From contig NZ_RKHG01000001.1 of assembly GCF_003752415.1 (NCBI RefSeq), positions 868,001 through 932,000 of the forward strand: a DNA stretch of 64,000 nucleotides. Direction: 5' to 3'. Of the stretch, positions 1 through 6,464 are shown one piece after another; position 1 is the first letter of the stretch, and the number at the start of each line of letters is the position of its first letter. The notes beneath the pieces were generated by a model. The model saw nothing but the letters and a program-made list of their open reading frames with translations, was not told the origin of the DNA and ran no database searches. The stretch comes from Luteococcus japonicus. GTDB lineage: Bacteria > Actinomycetota > Actinomycetes > Propionibacteriales > Propionibacteriaceae. Made by a program: the position numbers and the translations under genes.

Positions 1-1113
1 TTGGTCCCCGAGTCACGGGCGCCCAAGCATCCCGCCACCATCTACACGGACTGGACTCGTCTCCTGGTACGCGTGACCCACGCGGAACTGGTGGCCGAGG
101 GCAAGGACTGTGGCCCGTGGTCGGTCGAGTGGCGCCTGTTTCAACGGGAGGCGGACCCGCTGCCGTCTCGGTCCACGATCGCCCGGATCCTGCGCAGCGA
201 AGGCCTGTCAGCGCCCTCACCCCGCAAACGTCCCCGCGCCTCGTACCGTCGCTTCCGACGAGCCAGGGCCAACGAACTGTGGCAACTCGACGGCATGGAA
301 TGGCACCTGCCTGAGATCGGGCTGGTCACCATCTACCACGTCGTCGACGACCATTCCCGCCTCTGCCCAGCCCTGATCGCCGCGGCAGGTGGCGAGTCCA
401 CGGCCGGCGCCCGGCAGGCCCTCCAATCCGGGATCGACGCGTTCGGCCCGCCTCAGAGCGTGTTGTCCGACAACGGCGCGGCGTTCAACCAGCACCGACG
501 CGGACGCTTGTCCGCGACTGAGGTCTGGCTAGCCGGGCTTGGGATCCGGCCGATCTCGGGGCGGGTCAGCCACCCACAAACCCAAGGCAAGGTCGAACGC
601 TCTCACCAGCCACTGCAACGCTGGCTCCATGCCCGCACACCGACCACCCTGCAGGACCTCACCCAGGCCCTGGACGGCTACCGGAACTGGTACAACCACG
701 AACGCCAACACCAAGGCCTGGGGCATCACCTGACGCCCATGGCCGTCTGGCAAGTAGCCTCCAAGGCCGGACCCGAGCCCCGAGCGATTCCGCTCGACCT
801 GCTCTACAGCCAGTCCTTGCGGCAGCCCACCCAGCCCGCAAAGAACCGGATCGAGGACCGCACTATCGGCGGGAACCTGCGCACCGCGTGGAAGGGCACC
901 AGCATCGGTTTCGGCCCTGACATGGCCCACCAACTGGTCCACCTCGTCGAAACCGACGGCCAGCTCGACATCTTCGACGACAACGGTGAACTCCACGCCA
1001 GCATCCCCTGGCCATCACCCACCAAATACGTCTCGGTCACCCAACCACCCCACCGGCTGGTCCCCGTCATCGACCGCCGCAGCCGCGCCTACAAACTGTC
1101 CCAGATGTCATGA
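1..1113 (+). CDS. IS481-family transposase, 5' end cut by window edge
   Basis: A DDE integrase-core transposase of at least 370 residues. It is open from base 1, so the true start probably lies to the left. The catalytic triad is visible: Asp in WQLDGMEW, Asp in LSDNGAAF and Glu in KVERSHQP, followed by the YNHERQHQGL region typical of rve-type transposases. The expected N-terminal helix-turn-helix is mostly outside the window. The stop codon lies in the inferred right inverted repeat of the IS. It is a different element from the IS481 transposase at 21095-22126, since the protein sequences clearly diverge. Family assignment is firm; completeness is unknown. Confidence 0.9.
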   Translation: MVPESRAPKHPATIYTDWTRLLVRVTHAELVAEGKDCGPWSVEWRLFQREADPLPSRSTIARILRSEGLSAPSPRKRPRASYRRFRRARANELWQLDGMEWHLPEIGLVTIYHVVDDHSRLCPALIAAAGGESTAGARQALQSGIDAFGPPQSVLSDNGAAFNQHRRGRLSATEVWLAGLGIRPISGRVSHPQTQGKVERSHQPLQRWLHARTPTTLQDLTQALDGYRNWYNHERQHQGLGHHLTPMAVWQVASKAGPEPRAIPLDLLYSQSLRQPTQPAKNRIEDRTIGGNLRTAWKGTSIGFGPDMAHQLVHLVETDGQLDIFDDNGELHASIPWPSPTKYVSVTQPPHRLVPVIDRRSRAYKLSQMS

Positions 1114-1147
1114 CATCTGGGAGTCCCAGAAGTGATGAGACATGACA
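1..1147 (+). mobile_element. Right part of an IS481-family insertion sequence
   Basis: Contains the transposase and the right end. The sequence from 1111 to 1147 reads on the minus strand as TGTCATGTCTCATCAC and onwards, a plausible terminal repeat beginning with TG. Directly to its right, from 1149, begins the right half of a palindrome that is complete downstream at 2191-2264. The IS therefore appears to have inserted into or next to the loop of that palindrome. The left end, left inverted repeat and any target duplication are outside the window. Confidence 0.75.
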
Positions 1148-1148
1148 A

Positions 1149-1181
1149 GGTCAGCGACGTCGAAGACCTATCGCAACGTGC
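1149..1181. repeat. Right half-arm of a palindrome, disrupted by the IS
   Basis: These 33 bases match 2231-2263 with three mismatches, so the right arm of the downstream 74-bp palindrome also occurs upstream of the nuclease gene as a direct repeat. The matching left arm is missing because IS481 sequence occupies that position. If intact, the upstream palindrome would have started near 1109. The whole unit would then be about 1,156 bp, close to the 1,158 bp of the related unit at 48981-50138. Confidence 0.8.
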
Positions 1182-1201
1182 AGTTGGGCGGATGACCCGC
1201 T

Positions 1202-1229
1202 GTTGTCACTGTGTTGTCCTGGCGTTGTC
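1202..1229 (+). promoter_or_regulatory. Three GTTGTC direct repeats with 11-bp period
   Basis: GTTGTC occurs at 1202, 1213 and 1224, each 11 bp apart, about one helical turn, about 53 bp upstream of the nuclease start codon. Such phased repeats usually bind a small DNA-binding protein. The winged-helix N-terminus of the downstream product is the obvious candidate, but that is inference. No clear promoter could be assigned. Confidence 0.45.
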
Positions 1230-1281
1230 CGACGCCCCTCAGCCCTTCCGAAGCCCTTGGCAACCAGACACGGTCATCACC

Positions 1282-2205
1282 ATGGAAGAGCCGATGACCC
1301 GCAAACAACTCCTCGCCCTTGGCTGGACGGATGCGACGATCCCCCGGGCCGAGGCAGACGGGAAGCTCCTGCGGCTTCGTCGTGGGGCCTGGGTCACGCA
1401 ATTGCCGTCGAATGCCCGGGAGCTCCACGTGGCTGCCGCCGAGGCTGCTCGAAAGGCCGCCAAGGACGGGACTGTGCTGTCGCACTGGAGTGCCGCCGCG
1501 CTCTGGGGGCTGCCCCTCCCCGATGGCGGGGCACCGGAGATCTACCTCACCCGTGATGGCAAGGGCGGCGGTCTGGTGAAGTCCGACGCCCATCTGGTGA
1601 AGGCCCCCTTGAATCGCGACGAGTGGTGCCTCAAGGACGGGATTCCGGTGACGAACCTCACCCGCACCGTCAACGACGTCGCCCGGATGGCACCCTTCAT
1701 CGACGGTGTGATGGTGGCCGATGCCCTGCTCCGGATGAAGCTTCCGCCGCATCTGCTCAAGGACGCCAACCTCCGGGCGCGGCGCTGGCCCGGCAATGCC
1801 AAGGCCCGACGGGTGCTGGACTTCGCCGACGGCCGGGCGGAGTCGCCCTATGAGTCGAAGTGCCGCGTCAGGCTGGCCGAGATCGGGCTGTCCGGATTCG
1901 TTCCCCAGTGCATCGTCACCGATGCCCGGGGCGACGAGATCGGCAGGATCGACCTCGCTCTCGCGGGGATCAAGCTGGGGCTGGAGTACGACGGGGAGGG
2001 AAAGTACGACGAGCTCGCCGCCCCGGGGCAACGGCCCCAGGACGTCTTCCGCTGCGAGAAGGAACGCGACACCAACCTCCGCCAGGAGGGCTGGTGGATG
2101 CAGCACCTGACCAAGCCCCACGTCAAGGACCTGGCCCGTTTCCGTCGCGTCGTGATGACAGCCCATGCTGCAGCCACCCGGAACCAACAGCGCACGTCGC
2201 GATAG
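1282..2205 (+). CDS. AbiEi-like winged-helix plus PD-(D/E)XK nuclease protein
   Basis: A 307-residue protein with two parts. The N-terminus (about 5-90) resembles the AbiEi_4 winged-helix: RKQL near the start, LRLRRGAWV, then SHWSAAALWGLPLP. The C-terminus (about 185-290) has a Vsr/DUF559-like nuclease core: E187 and E191 in ESPYES, D224 in GRID, E235-x-D237-G-x-x-K241-Y, and E259-K-E-R262. The same layout and motifs recur in the protein at 49170. No AbiEii-type nucleotidyltransferase toxin is adjacent, so an antitoxin role is unsupported. The start at 1282 was chosen because it aligns with the other copy; ATG at 1294 is the alternative. The stop codon lies inside the downstream palindrome. 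Likely a DNA endonuclease; its target is unknown. Confidence 0.75.
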   Translation: MEEPMTRKQLLALGWTDATIPRAEADGKLLRLRRGAWVTQLPSNARELHVAAAEAARKAAKDGTVLSHWSAAALWGLPLPDGGAPEIYLTRDGKGGGLVKSDAHLVKAPLNRDEWCLKDGIPVTNLTRTVNDVARMAPFIDGVMVADALLRMKLPPHLLKDANLRARRWPGNAKARRVLDFADGRAESPYESKCRVRLAEIGLSGFVPQCIVTDARGDEIGRIDLALAGIKLGLEYDGEGKYDELAAPGQRPQDVFRCEKERDTNLRQEGWWMQHLTKPHVKDLARFRRVVMTAHAAATRNQQRTSR

Positions 2206-2264
2206 TTGTTCGACAGTGCTGACCTGGCTGGGTCAGCGACGTCAAAGAACTATCGCGACGTGCG
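2191..2264. repeat. 74-bp imperfect palindrome closing nuclease element A
   Basis: The outer arms are a perfect 17-bp inverted repeat: CGCACGTCGCGATAGTT at 2191-2207 and its complement at 2248-2264. An inner 7-bp pair, GCTGACC at 2218-2224 and GGTCAGC at 2231-2237, shares the same centre, leaving a 6-base loop. The TAG stop of the upstream gene is at 2203-2205, inside the left arm. It could act as a two-way terminator toward the minus-strand gene ending at 2278. However, its length, the lack of a U-tract and the upstream copy of its right arm argue for a mobile-element end or repeat. Confidence 0.85.
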
Positions 2265-2277
2265 AAATGGGCCCGAA

Positions 2278-2889
2278 TCAGCGCCCGAGGGCGGCAGCCT
2301 CGGCACCGATCGTGGTCGAGTCACCGTGGCCGGTGTGCACCACCGTGTCTTCGGGCAGGGCGAAGAGCTTCGCCCTGATGCTGGCCTCCAGGACTTCGCG
2401 CGAGGAGAAGGAACGGCCCGTCGCGCCGGGACCGCCCTGGAAGAGGGTGTCACCGCTGAACAGGACACCCAGGCTGGGCACGTACAGGCACACCGCACCG
2501 GGCGCGTGCCCCGGTGTGTGCAGGACGCGCACGTCATGCCCGGACACGTCGATCACCTGGCCGTCGGCCAGAGGGAGGTCCGGCTCGACGTCGGGATGGG
2601 TGAGGCGCCACAGCTCGACGTCATCGGGGTGCAGCATGATCGGCGCCTCCACCGCGGCCGCCAGTTCCGGGGCCACCCGGACATGGTCGTCGTGGGCGTG
2701 GGTGCACACGATCGCGAGGACGCGGCGCTGGCCCACCACCTCGCGGATCGCCTCGGCGCTGTGCGGGGCGTCGATGACGATGCACTGGGAATCGTCGCCC
2801 AGCACCCACACATTGTTGTCGACGTCGAAGGTCTCGCCGTCGAGGCTGAAAGTGCCGCTGACCACGGCGTGGTCGATCCGCAGAGCCAT
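2278..2889 (-). CDS. MBL-fold metallo-hydrolase, partner of the mycothiol dehydrogenase
   Basis: A 203-residue metallo-beta-lactamase-fold hydrolase. The metal-binding THAHDDH is near residue 65, with further metal ligands in HTPGHAPG, FSGDTLF and VHTGHGD. It starts 3 bases after the stop of the S-(hydroxymethyl)mycothiol dehydrogenase gene, so the two are almost certainly co-transcribed. The same pairing occurs in mycobacteria (Rv2259-Rv2260, from memory). This suggests it hydrolyses the S-formylmycothiol product or a related thioester. The fold is certain; the substrate is inferred from the neighbour. Confidence 0.88.
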   Translation of the reverse strand: MALRIDHAVVSGTFSLDGETFDVDNNVWVLGDDSQCIVIDAPHSAEAIREVVGQRRVLAIVCTHAHDDHVRVAPELAAAVEAPIMLHPDDVELWRLTHPDVEPDLPLADGQVIDVSGHDVRVLHTPGHAPGAVCLYVPSLGVLFSGDTLFQGGPGATGRSFSSREVLEASIRAKLFALPEDTVVHTGHGDSTTIGAEAAALGR

Positions 2890-2892
2890 GCC

Positions 2893-3984
2893 TCAGCCCT
2901 CCAGCTCGACGACGCTGCGCAGCACGTCACCCTTGGCCATCTTGTCGAAGGCCGCCTCCACGTCGCCCAGGGCGATCTTCTCGGTGACGAAGGCGTCCAG
3001 CGGCAACCGGCCCTGGAGGTAGAGGTCCACCAGCATCGGGAAGTCCCGGCTGGGCAGGCAGTCGCCGTACCAGGAGGACTTGATGGCGCCGCCACGGCTG
3101 AAGATCTCGATCAGCGGGGTCTCCCAGACCATGTCCGGGGTGGGAACACCCACCAGCACCACGCGGCCCGCCAGGTCACGCGCCTCGAATGCCTGCTGGA
3201 AGGTTTCGGCGCGCCCGACGGCATCCACCACGACGTCGGCGCCGAAGCCGTCGCAGATCTCCTGGATCTGCTTGACGACGGTGTCGTCGGTGGAGTGGAC
3301 GGTGTGGGTTGCGCCCAGTTCGAGGGCCTTGGTGAGCTTGCGCTCGTCACGGTCGACGGCGACCACCTTGGAGGCACCGGCCAGCACGGCGCCGGCGACG
3401 GCGGCCATGCCGACGCCGCCCAGCCCGATCACCGCGACGGACTCGCCGCGCTTGACCTGCCCGGTGTTGAGCGCGGCGCCCAGGCCGGCCATCAAGCCGC
3501 AGCCGAGCAGGCCGGCGACGGCGGGTTCCGCCTTCTCGTCGACGATGGTGCACTGCCCGGCAGCCACCAGGGTCTTCTCGGCGAAGGCGCCGATGCCCAG
3601 CGCGGGAGTCAGCTCGGTGCCGTCGGTCAGCGTCATCTTCTGCGTCGCATTGGCGGTGTCGAAGCAGTACCAGGGCTCGCCCTTCAGGCAGGCGCGGCAC
3701 TGGCCGCAGACGGCGCGCCAGTTGAGGACGACGTAGTCACCGGGCTTCACATTGGTGACGCCCTCCCCCACGGCCTCCACGACGCCGGCTGCCTCGTGGC
3801 CCAGCAGGAAGGGGAACTCGTCGTTGATGCCGCCCTGCTTGTAGTGCAGGTCCGTGTGGCACACGCCGCAGGCCTGGACCTTCACCACGGCCTCACCGGG
3901 CCCGGGATCGGGGATGACGATGTCGACGAGCTCGACGTCGGCATCCTTGCTGCGGGAGATGACGGCCTTGACAGTCTGCGACAT
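2893..3984 (-). CDS. mscR: S-(hydroxymethyl)mycothiol dehydrogenase
   Basis: A 363-residue zinc-dependent class III-type alcohol dehydrogenase. It shows the catalytic zinc ligands in CGVCHTD and GHEAAG, a structural zinc site [15 protein letters not shown], and the nucleotide-binding loop GLGGVGMAA. It oxidises the spontaneous formaldehyde-mycothiol adduct and can act as an S-nitrosomycothiol reductase. Mycothiol is specific to actinobacteria, which supports the taxonomic placement. The start at 3984 is preceded by AAGGACCTCCCC. The upstream alternative at 4002 would lie within that ribosome-binding region and is less likely. Followed after 3 bp by the MBL-fold hydrolase. Confidence 0.92.
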   Translation of the reverse strand: MSQTVKAVISRSKDADVELVDIVIPDPGPGEAVVKVQACGVCHTDLHYKQGGINDEFPFLLGHEAAGVVEAVGEGVTNVKPGDYVVLNWRAVCGQCRACLKGEPWYCFDTANATQKMTLTDGTELTPALGIGAFAEKTLVAAGQCTIVDEKAEPAVAGLLGCGLMAGLGAALNTGQVKRGESVAVIGLGGVGMAAVAGAVLAGASKVVAVDRDERKLTKALELGATHTVHSTDDTVVKQIQEICDGFGADVVVDAVGRAETFQQAFEARDLAGRVVLVGVPTPDMVWETPLIEIFSRGGAIKSSWYGDCLPSRDFPMLVDLYLQGRLPLDAFVTEKIALGDVEAAFDKMAKGDVLRSVVELEG

Positions 3985-4134
3985 GCGGGGAGGTCCTTTC
4001 AAACAGGCTATGGCTGGTTCAATCCGTTCCCCGAGCGTGCGAGGGGGATCCGGCGACGCAGCGCGAGGAACGAGCGCGGTGCGCGTCGCGGAACAGAAGG
4101 AGTGGTGAGAAGCGACTTCTGCGCTCTCCGGGGC

Positions 4135-4157
4135 CCACGGGGGCGGAGCCCCCGTGG
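4135..4157. terminator. Strong GC hairpin after the small Cys protein
   Basis: CCACGGGGGC at 4135-4144 pairs perfectly with GCCCCCGTGG at 4148-4157 across a 3-base loop. It follows the minus-strand small CDS by 7 bp and has no U-tract, as is common for actinobacterial terminators. The stretch 4003-4134 upstream of mscR holds this and a weaker hairpin near 4107-4122, and otherwise no recognisable gene. Confidence 0.7.
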
Positions 4158-4164
4158 CAGCGGG

Positions 4165-4284
4165 TCAGCGCGGGCAGGTGCAACGGTATGCGGGCTTGAC
4201 GTCCTTCAGGGCGTCCTCAATGTGCTCCCCGCAACCGGCCCAGGTCGGCTTGCCGCAGTTGTCACAGGAGACCTTCTTGCACAT
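4165..4284 (-). CDS. Small Cys-rich conserved protein (39 aa)
   Basis: A short reading frame, MCKKVSCDNCGKPTWAGCG at its start and ending RCTCPR, with six cysteines in 39 residues arranged as CX4CX2CX7C plus CxC. It is preceded by AGGAAAAGCC, a plausible ribosome-binding site, and followed by a strong hairpin. Small proteins with this CDNCGKPTW motif are, from memory, widespread in actinobacteria and of unknown function. A zinc or Fe-S site is likely. It sits between murI and mscR on the same strand as both. Confidence 0.75.
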   Translation of the reverse strand: MCKKVSCDNCGKPTWAGCGEHIEDALKDVKPAYRCTCPR

Positions 4285-4336
4285 GGCTTTTCCTCACGTC
4301 AGGTGTGTGGCTCCATCATGCCATGCTCCGGCAAGC

Positions 4337-5164
4337 TCAGCGACGGCCCAGGACCACGTGCTGCACGTCGTCCACGAAGCCGCCCATCAGGCGCTTACCG
4401 ATGCCCTCGAAGTCATCGTCCCGGCCGGTGGTCAGGAACATCCGCTGGGCATCGCGCGGCTCGTGGTGCAACAGTTCGCGGCGCTGCAGCACGGTGTAGG
4501 TGGCCTTGGCGCACTCCTCGGAGGAGCTGACCAAGGTCACCTCGTCGCCCAGCACGTAGGAGATGACGCCCTGCAACAGCGGGTAGTGGGTGCAGCCCAG
4601 GATCAGGGTGTCGCAGCCGGCGCGCTGGATGGGTTCGAGGTATTCCCGGGCGACGGCCAGCAGCTCGTCGCCACCGGTGACGCCGGCCTCGACGAATTCG
4701 ACGAAGCGGGGGCAGGCCTGGGTGGTCAGCTGCACCTGCGGCGCCACGACGACGGCGTCGTTGTAGGAGCGAGAGTTGGCGGTGGCCTCGGTGCAGATCA
4801 CGCCCATCTTGTTGTTGCGCGTCGCGGCGACGGCGCGGCGGGCGGCGGGCAGGATCACCTCGATGATCGGCAGGTCGTAGCGTTCGCGGGCATCGCGCAG
4901 CGCGGCCGAGGAGGCGGAGTTGCAGGCAATCACCAGGGCCTTGACGCCGTGGGTGACCAGCCGGTCCATGCACTCGATGGCATAGGAGCGCACCTCCGCG
5001 ATGGGCCGGGGGCCGTAGGGGGTGCGGGCCGTGTCGCCGAGGTAGATGATGTCCTCATTGGGCAATTGGTCCAGGATGGCGCGCGCCACCGTCAGACCAC
5101 CGAAACCGGAGTCGAAGATGCCGATCGGTGCCTCGCTGCCGATTTCTGACTCGAAGGGGATCAC
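4337..5164 (-). CDS. murI: Glutamate racemase
   Basis: A 275-residue enzyme that interconverts L- and D-glutamate for peptidoglycan. It shows the family signatures IFDSGFGGLTV near the N-terminus, the first catalytic cysteine in ACNSAS and the second in LGCTHYPLL. Length is normal. Two in-frame GTG starts lie 6 bases apart. The inner one (5162-5164) was chosen because AAGGAA then sits about 6 bases upstream; the outer one at 5170 would be too close to it. Confidence 0.95.
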   Translation of the reverse strand: MIPFESEIGSEAPIGIFDSGFGGLTVARAILDQLPNEDIIYLGDTARTPYGPRPIAEVRSYAIECMDRLVTHGVKALVIACNSASSAALRDARERYDLPIIEVILPAARRAVAATRNNKMGVICTEATANSRSYNDAVVVAPQVQLTTQACPRFVEFVEAGVTGGDELLAVAREYLEPIQRAGCDTLILGCTHYPLLQGVISYVLGDEVTLVSSSEECAKATYTVLQRRELLHHEPRDAQRMFLTTGRDDDFEGIGKRLMGGFVDDVQHVVLGRR

Positions 5165-5223
5165 TCGCACTTCCTTTCAACCCCAGCCATGATAGATCTG
5201 TTCACCCAGACGGGAGCTGCGAC

Positions 5224-5640
5224 ATGACCGGCAAGACCCCACGACCTGGAAGCGCGCTCCACCGGCTTGCCACCGAACGGCCGCTGGCACGCCGCAGCAT
5301 CGCCACCGCCGCGGCCATCCTGGGCGCCACTTCCCTGGCCGGCTGCGTGAAGCGACGGGAGACGGCTCCGGGCACCATCGAGAAGGTGTCCCCGGCCAGC
5401 AGCGAGGGCATCACCTGGCAGGCCCACTTCACCGTCGGCATGGACTTCGACTCCTCGAACCTGACGGTCCAGGAAGAGCTGGAACGGATCGTGCTGCTCC
5501 TGGTTGTCACCACCTCCACTGCCCCGTCCGGCTCGCAGGATGCCTCGGCAACCGAACGCAGCCATGAGTTCCGGCTGGCCAATCCGCGCGGCAAACGACC
5601 CTTCGTCAACGCCGAGGGGCATGACATTCCGGTCGCCTAG
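5224..5640 (+). CDS. Putative lipoprotein of unknown function
   Basis: A 138-residue protein. The N-terminal region has an Arg-Arg pair (ARRSIATAA), a hydrophobic stretch and a lipobox SLAGC with Cys41, suggesting export with lipid attachment, possibly by the Tat route. The mature part is short, acidic and polar, with the segment GITWQAHFTVGMDF. I recognise no domain. The TAG stop overlaps the -10 hexamer of the next gene. Confidence 0.6.
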   Translation: MTGKTPRPGSALHRLATERPLARRSIATAAAILGATSLAGCVKRRETAPGTIEKVSPASSEGITWQAHFTVGMDFDSSNLTVQEELERIVLLLVVTTSTAPSGSQDASATERSHEFRLANPRGKRPFVNAEGHDIPVA

Positions 5641-5650
5641 GCTCGAGCGC

Positions 5651-6160
5651 ATGACCTACGAGAAGACCCCCGACGACTCGCCGCTGGCTCCGATGGACGC
5701 CAATCGATATCTGGTCATCCTCGCTGCCTTCCTCCTCGCGATGTCCACCGGCGGGCACTTCGCGGCGGCGAAGGCCTGCTTCGCGCACGATCCTGACGTG
5801 TCGGTCACCACCGGACTAGCGATCATCCCGGTCATCATGCTGCTGGTCGTGCTCGCCTACACCCGGGTGCCGTTGGAGAGGATCCTTGACCATCTGTTGG
5901 CCTGGTCGGCGCTCATCTTCTTCATCCTGTTCGTGTTGGCGGTCCTTGCTGTGGCTCTCGACTCCCCACTGGTCACGATGTCCTGGCAGGCGATGGCGGC
6001 CCTGGCGACTGCCGGGACCCTGCTGACCGCTGCCGCCTTCGCGAAGGTGGGACATGACTGGAGGCAGTCGGGCCCCGAGAAGTCGGAGACGCTGAGCGTC
6101 TATGCCGTGTGCACCCTGGCCCTGAGCGCCCTTCCGTGGCTGATGGAACTGTTTACCTGA
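5651..6160 (+). CDS. Integral membrane protein, unknown function
   Basis: 169 residues with about five hydrophobic segments, at approximately 19-39, 54-72, 82-103, 113-132 and 150-168. No recognisable family motif. The start looks leaderless: the hexamer TAGGCT at 5638-5643 ends 7 bases before the ATG, and no ribosome-binding site fits between. It converges on feoC. Confidence 0.65.
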   Translation: MTYEKTPDDSPLAPMDANRYLVILAAFLLAMSTGGHFAAAKACFAHDPDVSVTTGLAIIPVIMLLVVLAYTRVPLERILDHLLAWSALIFFILFVLAVLAVALDSPLVTMSWQAMAALATAGTLLTAAAFAKVGHDWRQSGPEKSETLSVYAVCTLALSALPWLMELFT

Positions 6161-6173
6161 TCCCCGAGTGCCC

Positions 6174-6464
6174 TCAGCGTCGCAGGCTGAGCTGCACCAG
6201 CACCGGCCCGCGACGTTCGGTGGACGGGCCCGACGAGCCACAACCCGCATCCCCGTCGGCGGTGCCCGAGGCGCAGCTCCCACAACCACCGCTGGGGCAG
6301 CCCATCGACAGCTCCTTGGCCTCGATCCGGCCCATCCGCCGCAGGTGGTCCACCGAGCTCTGCACCACGTCGGGACTCATCCCGGTGATTCGGGTGATCT
6401 CGTCCAGGCTGCCGGCGCCGCCCTCGAAGGCGGACAGGACCGCGCTGAGTGGCCCGCCGCTCAC
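6174..6464 (-). CDS. feoC: FeoC-like winged-helix, Cys-rich iron transport protein
   Basis: A 96-residue protein. The N-terminal winged-helix (about 1-50) has SLDEITRITGMSPDVVQSSV, typical of FeoC. It is followed by a Cys cluster C56, C61, C64, C75 rich in Gly and Ser, the position where FeoC proteins carry an oxygen-sensitive Fe-S cluster. Its GTG start overlaps the feoB stop (GTGA), so translation is coupled. The tail extends about 20 residues past the cysteines. Role: regulator or stabiliser of FeoB. Confidence 0.82.
   Translation of the reverse strand: MSGGPLSAVLSAFEGGAGSLDEITRITGMSPDVVQSSVDHLRRMGRIEAKELSMGCPSGGCGSCASGTADGDAGCGSSGPSTERRGPVLVQLSLRR

Noticed and set aside
1282-2205. Type IV toxin-antitoxin system (AbiEi antitoxin)
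   Set aside because: Only the winged-helix part resembles AbiEi. No AbiEii nucleotidyltransferase lies next to either copy, and both proteins carry a nuclease domain instead.
4135-4157. Hairpin considered as a member of the palindrome family
   Set aside because: It is short (10-bp arms, 3-base loop) and directly follows a small gene, so an ordinary terminator is enough.
2206-4530. A very long open frame (over 770 codons) on the plus strand opposite mscR, the MBL gene and the small Cys protein
   Set aside because: It runs antisense to well-supported genes and has low-complexity, His/Gly/Val-rich composition typical of shadow frames in high-GC DNA. Similar long shadows opposite feoB, pncB, malQ, the glycosyltransferase and pccB were rejected likewise.
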